Part shown: positions 57,899 through 64,000 of the stretch, piece by piece
Numbering within the stretch: the first letter of the stretch is position 1
Layout: every line of letters starts with the position of its first letter
Origin: Dryococelus australis
Lineage: Eukaryota > Arthropoda > Insecta > Phasmatodea > Phasmatidae
Direction: 5' to 3'
NCBI GenBank assembly: GCA_029891345.1
Contig: CM057009.1
Span: 91,993,416 to 92,057,415, forward strand
DNA: 64,000 nucleotides
The notes under the pieces: generated by a model
Databases searched by the model: none
Told to the model about the DNA's origin: nothing
What the model saw: only the letters and a program-made list of their open reading frames with translations
Translations under genes and position numbers: made by a program

Positions 57899-57990
57899 TT
57901 ATTTAAGCCTTGTTTGTACGAGGCGGAGGAATAATCTGGAAGTATAACTTTAGCAGGGATTCAGAAAAGTGTGAAGTAACCATGAATTAA

Positions 57991-58934
57991 TTATGTGTTA
58001 TTATTACACCTTGCAACAATAGGGTTGCCACTGAAAGTTCTATAGAGGAAAGTTGACGAGTGCAAGACTGTGCGCCATTTCAGAGCGTTGCTAGTAAAGA
58101 CGACCATATAGTCGATTGTGCGTACCACGATTGCCCTTAATGCTCCCATACTTCTAGGCCTCGGACATACAAAATACCTCCAGCCAGAAGGGGCCCGTAC
58201 ACTGAGATCGTTTTTATTATGAACCTATTTAATCAAAGTGAAGTAGCTGCGACTTACACCACGCAATTGTATAACACAAGTAACGTGCAAGTACAGTTTC
58301 CCCCACATAAATGACTTTTGACCTCTTACGAAACAATATCTCGTGCCATTGTTTTTAATATAAGCGTGCGAAGTAAAAGGTTGCCAGACTTTTCCGCAGA
58401 TATCGAATATTTAATTTTATATATAATTTTATTGCTGATGCTGGAGTCACATAGCTCCGACAAAAACGTCACGACACGAAGTAAAACGCCAAAATCGAAG
58501 CACGCAAAAACATTTTCAAATTATCTGCTTGAATTTGCAGCACGATACTTTACACAAATTTTCGGATCTTAACGGCACCAAATACAAGGCACTTACACAA
58601 AAAACTGTTTTCAAATGTGAGTAGGAATAAAAGAAATTTGGATCACATGACGCTTACAGATGATGGAAGGTAATATTAACTTAAAGCACGACGAGGCATA
58701 AACGTTACTTTTATGAGTTTAATCCGGTAGGTAAAAAAAATAATTTTTCTTTTGAAAGATGGCAATCTCCCACTGTCGGGTAAGGTAGCATAAATAATTC
58801 CTTTTTCAATATCTGTCCGAAACCGTTTTCGTCGTGCTGATGTCAGACGCGCTTCGTATTTGATTGGCTGTTCAGTTTTAACTGTTGTGTCGGAAGTGTG
58901 ATTTCATGCTTGTCGGAGCTATGCGATGTGTTTC
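57991..58934. other. Unassigned noncoding DNA
   Basis: The phrase CCAGAAGGGGCCCGTAC near 58185 also occurs at 2804. Otherwise nothing recognised. Confidence 0.4.
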
Positions 58935-59775
58935 TATTGTTTATTCGCTTTTTATGGCTCTAGCCTTTGAAATTCACCCCATGTATGACGTGTTTGGTTA
59001 CATCATAAATATGTTACGTAACATAATCTTTTTATACTTCTGTTAACGTAAAAGTGGCCTATTTTTGGTTTAAATTGAACATCTACTTATGCTTTATCTA
59101 TATATTATATTTGATTTATAATTAATATGAATAAAAATTGTAATAAAACAGGTGTGTTTGTAAAGCCTAGTAAGAAATAGTTATTATGCAAGATGTTATT
59201 AAAGTGAGGGCGCACGAATTCGGATCGTTGTCCCTTTGATGTAATTTTCTATAGGCTGTTCACGGTAAAATGAGCACTTTTGAAAACTCTGCTTAAGATC
59301 TACTTGTATGCAAGTCGTGTATTTTTCCACCTTATGTAAAATTAACATTGCCATGGGCCTCATCACTTTATTCATGCGTCGGTCAAGTGAAATTGTGAAA
59401 TTATTACAAAAGTAAACATGTTATAAATCGGCTAATTTTTACGCACTGATATATTTAAAAAACCCCAAAGCAAAATTAATAATTTAAATGTTCACAAATG
59501 GTTACGTACCAATTTTTAATCGACGTTAAGAAATGGAACTACCTTCCATCTATCGTTACCAACTTTACCGGACGCATGTCACTCAGTGCACCCGTTGAAG
59601 TACATGCAGGCATCGGCAATGACTTTTTGTTAAGGTTGATTTCAAAAGTGTTCACTTTATCGTGAACAGCTTTTAGTCTTGATTAATCTGTGTTCGCGCG
59701 GGGCGGAGGAATATCTTAGAATTAGAACTTTAGCAGGGCTGCATAAAAGTTGGAAATAACCGTGGCTGGACTATA
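58935..59775 (+). mobile_element. MITE family 2, split by MITE family 1
   Basis: The left part ends ATGTAATTTTCTA at 59251. The right part resumes GTCTTGATTAATCTG at 59676 and ends AACCGTGGCTGGACTATA. The inner element sits at a TA. Confidence 0.75.
59252..59673 (+). mobile_element. MITE family 1, long form, nested
   Basis: TAGGCTGTTCACGGTAAAAT to CACTTTATCGTGAACAGCTT, with TA duplicated on both sides. Same orientation as 5022. Confidence 0.9.
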
Positions 59776-60004
59776 CCACACTCGGCAGCTCAGCAGCTCT
59801 GAGGAAGCCCTACAGTACCACCGCATGGCGTGACAGATGTAGGAAACGACCAATAAATTACTGGGGGACTCACAAGGGCATCCCGAATAGGGGGCCAAAT
59901 CAACTCGCCTCTCGAGTGAGGTGAACGCCAGTTGATGCTGTCCTCCAGTCGACCGCGCCGTTGCACGAGGGGACCATTCCACGAAGCACGTACTGTTCTT
60001 TGTT
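59776..60004. other. Unassigned
   Basis: Short stretch between MITE family 2 and the LTR fragment. It may be LTR sequence too diverged to see. Confidence 0.3.
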
Positions 60005-60663
60005 CCCGATTGCAGTTACCAAAAAGAAATTAATGTAATCAAATAATGAATATCGGTTCCAATAAACATGATATCGAAACCTATTGAACTATTTTACAAA
60101 ATATATGTCCTTGTTTGACAGTTCCAATACTTGCAGTGAAGTCCGTATTACACATACACAGAGTCCCATATTAATTCAGTCCACATTCCACCAGTCCAGA
60201 ATGTTCTAGAATGCTTCGAGCATCCTCTCACTTCATATACTCGTCGGTTACTACGCTCTCTAGTCCGTCTTCTCCGCTGATGTCCCTCGCTCACATAACT
60301 TCGCCCAATTCTGCACTTCAGCCAGATGGCTGCCACCAAAAACTACCAGCCCTCCGGCTGTGTTGTTATTTATGGCCATAGCTGAGGAACTTCTCCAACT
60401 CCCGCGCGGTGCCGGGGGACATGATTACCAGAAAATTCTTGCTCGTGCTCTCAAGTCGTCGACTCCTCCGGAAGAGGGAGGGGGGACTATGCCGCCAACC
60501 AGGTTAGCTTTCAATCATTCCCCGGCCACCGGGTGACAAAGCAACGAGTGGGTCTGCCTGGGATGGAGGCGAGAGTCGAGGCGGGTTACTCCGGCCAGCA
60601 CCTGAACCTTGCATAACCAGGTAACATGACGCCTCCGCCCTGTGTGTGAGTACGCATGTAACA
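60005..60663 (-). repeat. Diverged LTR related to the 38.9-kb solo LTR
   Basis: On the minus strand it starts TGTTACATGCGTACTCAC and aligns with the 38922-39790 LTR through several blocks: GGCCGGGGAATGATTGAAAG, GCCATCTGGCTGAAGTGC, CATTCTAGAACATTCTGGAC and TATTGGAACTGTCAAAC. Similarity stops near TTTTGGTAACTGCAAT (60010), so the 3' part is lost or unrecognisable. Older or from another subfamily. Confidence 0.7.
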
Positions 60664-61109
60664 GTATTATATATGTTGTTGCTCAGATTATTAATGTCTC
60701 CTTTTGCGCCACAAAATTGGTAACGGAATACGGGTTATGTGCTGTTATAAAATTACACATGCCCCAGGTGGGCCTACAATCCATAACCACTAGACTCGAG
60801 ACAACTACCCTGGCCCGTAGAGTGTAAACCACAAAGGCTGATAGCCATATTTGTATTGCTGTCATCTTGATGTATGTTTATATTTTGCCGATGGAATATT
60901 CTTATGTTTGGCGTACATTACTGATATAGTTCCTCAAGGCGAAGTTAACATAGTACTAGTATAAAAAGACTGTGTGGGCTGTATGATCACTTAGTGATGG
61001 TAGTGCATTATCTAGGCAATCATTCCAGAAGTTTAATTTGTGGTGTTGACATCAACCCAGTGGAATGATATAACGCCATTATACCAAAAGTTCTTGCGGC
61101 AAGCGTATT
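60664..61109. other. Unassigned noncoding DNA
   Basis: No feature recognised. Confidence 0.4.
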
Positions 61110-62060
61110 AATTATTCTTTGAAAAAGTCGTATCAAGGACGATGTGCCGTGGCTGCTGTAGCACACTATGCGAAAAGACCACACTCATACCTGCATAAAA
61201 TTATATGAGATAATCTTAGTCCAAACATGTATGCGAGAAGCCTTGAACTAAAAAAAGGTTACCCATCGAAGATAAAACAGCAGCTAAGAAATAAATATAT
61301 GAAAGTAATAGAAGCTATAGGAAGGAAGCAGCCGCAGTAAAGATTATGGACCCAACTGTGAAAAATCATATTTATCACCTGAAGAAATTCCTGAAGAACA
61401 GGAATAAATGCTACAATCCTATTAAAAAAAGACCTTGGTGATATTGAAAGATCCACACTTCTTGACGCTGGAGGCGAGCAGTGGTTAGAGCTCAGAAGAA
61501 AAATGCTCACAGCCTCTAACTTCGGCCAAGTGTGTCGCGGACATCCCACTAAAAGCTGCAACAACTTAGTTAAAAGCCTCATTTATTCACAAAGTATTAT
61601 TAATGCCTAAACCATTTAAAATGGAAGAAATTTAGAATATATGGCAATATCACAACTTTAATGTCAAGAAAATATTGTTATAATATGTGGCTTGTTCATC
61701 AGTTCCCATATGCCATTTGTAGTAGCGAGTCCTGACGGTTTACTAGGAGGTGATGGATTGATAGAAATAAAATACTCATTAACTACTTCTCGTATGAATC
61801 CCGATCAAGAAGTGTTTGATAGCAAAATTAAATTCCCAGACATGTAATAGGACGAAAAATAAGGCAATTTGTTTTAACAAAAATCATGGGTTTTTCTATA
61901 AAATTCAATGCGAACTGTATATCTCAAAGAGAACTTACTGTCTGCGAACTCACTGTTTTCTTGCCGCGTGGACATCTGGAATGTCATCAGAATATAAAAA
62001 AGGTGATAAATTTCGGAACAAATAAATTGAGCCGCATTTGACGAAATGTTCGCGTGAAAG
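61110..62060 (+). pseudogene. YqaJ-type exonuclease relic
   Basis: Plus-strand text includes EQWLELRRKMLTASNFGQVC, the signature of YqaJ/lambda-exonuclease-like proteins found in many insect genomes, then VKSLIYS. Later phrases are CGLFISS, PDGLLGGDGLIEIK (the PDGL...EIK nuclease core) and NKNHGFFYKIQCELYISKRT. The order and spacing fit the family. The copy is broken at several places and no start or introns can be fixed. Such genes occur both as single-copy proteins and in mobile or virus-derived elements; which applies here is open. Confidence 0.7.
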
Positions 62061-62518
62061 CATGCGTTACTTCAGAAATATGGAAATACGAGAATCAATC
62101 AGTGTAGTAATTGTAGCAGAAGAAAAAATAAGTCAAATATAGTAAACAAACAGTAAGTATTGCGGAAAGTTAAATGCAGATTTCTCAAAACGTTAATAAA
62201 TAATGGTCGCAAGTTGTCCAGCCACTTAACCTACAAATTTCAATAAGTGGATGTTATACTTGGACATTTTTGTCTGATTTTGAAGTAAATTTTTTATTAT
62301 GGTGAAAATTTAACGAATTTGTCTTGCATATTGAACATAGCTGTAATGCTTCTTTGTGAAATAGTACAATGTGCTAGATTAAGAAAAACATTTAAGATAT
62401 TCGATTAAAATTTATATCGTAATATACACTCATGAAAACTTATATTACGCACACATGCCATGTTGATAAAATGATGCTATGTTCACTCGCGCAAATGGAA
62501 TAGTCGTTTTGTCCAACA

Positions 62519-62800
62519 GTGAATAGGTCGAGGTGGCCCGATTGCTTGGCCTGCACGTTCACCTGACTTGACTCAGCTAGACTACTTCCTATGGGGCCAC
62601 ATGAAGGGCGTTATTTACGAGATCCCTATGGAATCAGAGGAGGACCTGTTGGCTCGGACTATGACTGCAGCGGATCTTGGATTTCCATGTATTGGTGATC
62701 GTGTGTACCAGAACATCGTAGGTACCGTTTTTGTGTAGACGTCACTGGTCGTTATATCGAGCTCTTCTTGTAAGTAGACCCAGAAGATAAGCAACGTGCA
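62519..62800 (+). pseudogene. Transposase C-terminal relic (DUF4817/mariner-like)
   Basis: The text GRGGPIAWPARSPDLTQL then DYFLWGHMKGVIYEIP is the closing half of the family's DDE domain, and EEDLLARTMTAAD follows. A stop interrupts the end and no terminal repeats were found. It lies between the YqaJ relic and the pogo relic. Confidence 0.75.
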
Positions 62801-62999
62801 GTGTGTTGAAGACGTGGCAGAGGTCAACACGTGATGTGATGGTGTTTTGTTTGTCGCGAGGAAACGGTACGTTTCCGCACATAAGTTCCTATGCAAAAAG
62901 TAACCGTCTTGGTCCCCACTACAAGCCCTTACAATGTGTAATGGGAATTTTGGCACTTCCGGTATAAAAACACTTAGTTAATGTTGCAGCAGTTCATTA

Positions 63000-63899
63000 A
63001 GAGTGTTACACCAGGTATGCAGGAAAACGTTCTTCTTTAGATGAGCTTTCGACGCACACTAAGAACATCGAATCTTTGCGCATCGGTCATGATAATGGTA
63101 TTCTAATGTTATCATTACCGGGTGACACAACACACAACCTCATGACTTCAAATGTCGCCTTCTTAAAACCTTTGAATACCCATTATACACATAAACTTAA
63201 ACAATGGGTTGGGGAAATTACAGGTTGTGTCACTAAATCAAAAATGGCTATGTTATTCAGTATTGCTTATTGAAGAGTTACTATACAGTGGGCCATGGCA
63301 GTAAGCGCTTTCAGAGCTATAGGAGTATGGCCTGTAAACAGCGATGTATTTGGAGAAACATAATTTTGTAGCTTCGTTCGTCTCTCCCTACTCCTGTTGA
63401 AAATTATCTGACATTCTTCCATCATGCGAGATATACCGACACAGATAATAATACAGAGTGCCAGCCAAGTACAAGTACAAACTAAGTGATTCTCACCCAG
63501 CGAGAAGATGGAGAAATAAGTGCTCCACCAAACCCCAAGCCCACTGTGACAGCGAAACAAATATCTCAACTATCAAAGGCAGCTGCCACTGCATTCTTCA
63601 GCAAGAGTACAACAGGGACACAGAGAGTGACTGTACTTACTTCGTCCCCTTACAAAGCGGCTCTCGAAGCATCACAAAGACCTACCAAAAATCGTACTGC
63701 TGAACCTAGCCGTGGACACCCCCGTCCTAAAAATTTAAGAAAATATATGTACAATGGAAGAATCTTGATATTGTGATACCTTTGAAACTGCAGGGGGAAA
63801 GACATGATTAAGTGTGCGTTGTGTGAAAAGTGTTTTCATGTTGATTTTATTGCCGTCATAAAGGAAAATAAAATATTTTTCTGCAACATTTGCCAATAG
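63000..63899 (+). pseudogene. Pogo/Tigger-type transposase, C-terminal part with finger
   Basis: The first part (about 63035-63270) reads DELSTHTKNIESL, then ILMLSLPGDTTHNLM and FLKPLNTHYTHKLKQW. This is the DDE_1 domain of pogo-type transposases; where the last acidic residue is expected (LQPLD in relatives) this copy has an Asn (LMTSN). FRAIGVWPVNSDVF follows. A low-complexity tail (about 63486-63776) ends VLTSSPYKAALEAS. The last block (about 63800-63898) is cysteine-rich, KCALCEKCFHVDF...FFCNICQ, like the PHD-type end of several insect pogo proteins. AATAAA lies near 63869. N-terminal CENP-B/HTH part absent; frame broken. Confidence 0.75.
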
Positions 63900-64000
63900 C
63901 ATATATTTTTCAAATAATTTTGTCGCTCTCTTATTAACGCATGGTTCTAATTAAAATAAAATTTACACTACTGCTACAATTTGTTACCGATAATAAATAA

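Larger units (their letters stand above)
55483..57990 (+). mobile_element. MITE family 2, split by an LTR-like insertion
   Basis: The left part (55483-55811) carries TAATCTATTTGCCGTTCC, ATCACCCCATGTATGCCG and TTTTCTAGAC. The right part (57899-57990) carries TTTAAGCCTTGTTTGTACGA and GGCGGAGGAATAATCTGG. Joined across the insertion, their order matches other copies. Confidence 0.75.

Noticed and set aside
61259-61582. 107-residue minus-strand frame
   Set aside because: Antisense of the YqaJ relic, whose family motif reads on the plus strand.
62615-62956. 113-residue minus-strand frame
   Set aside because: Antisense of the DUF4817 transposase relic.

Overview
The window looks like insect nuclear DNA from a large, repeat-rich genome. 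It is AT-rich, has no intact protein-coding gene I can recognise, and is packed with tRNA-derived SINEs, Tc1/mariner-type MITEs, PIF/Harbinger and pogo DNA transposons, a Ty3/gypsy fossil and solo LTRs. The SINE types and the YqaJ-like exonuclease relic suggest an arthropod. A polyneopteran insect (cockroach, termite, stick insect or grasshopper kin) is my best guess, but this is inference only.

Layout. 0-5.5 kb: DUF4817/mariner remnants, a GC-rich CpG patch with a 23-bp tandem duplication, and three MITEs. 7.5-15.3 kb: the most unusual part. A fold-back structure carries two diverged copies of a C2HC zinc-finger gene pointing away from an AT-rich centre, and each arm ends in CAATC-rich tandem repeats. 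Next to it is a second inverted repeat (11.07-13.83 kb) that encloses a Tc1-like transposase, and then a third copy of the tandem-repeat tail. 15.3-21.7 kb: a broken Ty3/gypsy element whose left LTR is cut back to about its transcription start. 26.3-29.7 kb: a near-complete PIF/Harbinger transposon inserted in a SINE, with an antisense accessory ORF inside its apparent intron. 29.8-31.7 kb: a mariner-like deletion derivative inserted in a MITE, then SINEs. 32.9-34.9 kb: a decayed gene with the same zinc-finger signature as the fold-back genes, and a hairpin MITE. 34.9-45 kb: SINEs, a solo LTR with target-site duplication, and several TIR elements. 45-51 kb: AT-rich minisatellite and a degenerate tandem array. 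51-60.7 kb: more MITEs, a candidate 2.1-kb solo LTR inside one MITE, one MITE inside another, a SINE with a 91-bp triplication, and a second LTR related to the one at 39 kb. 61-64 kb: a YqaJ-type exonuclease relic, a DUF4817 relic, and a pogo-type transposase tail with a cysteine-rich finger at its C terminus.

The nested insertions give a relative order of events: SINE before Harbinger; 420-bp MITE before mariner; MITE family 2 before both the 420-bp MITE and the 2.1-kb LTR. All assignments come from reading the sequence; no database search was possible.
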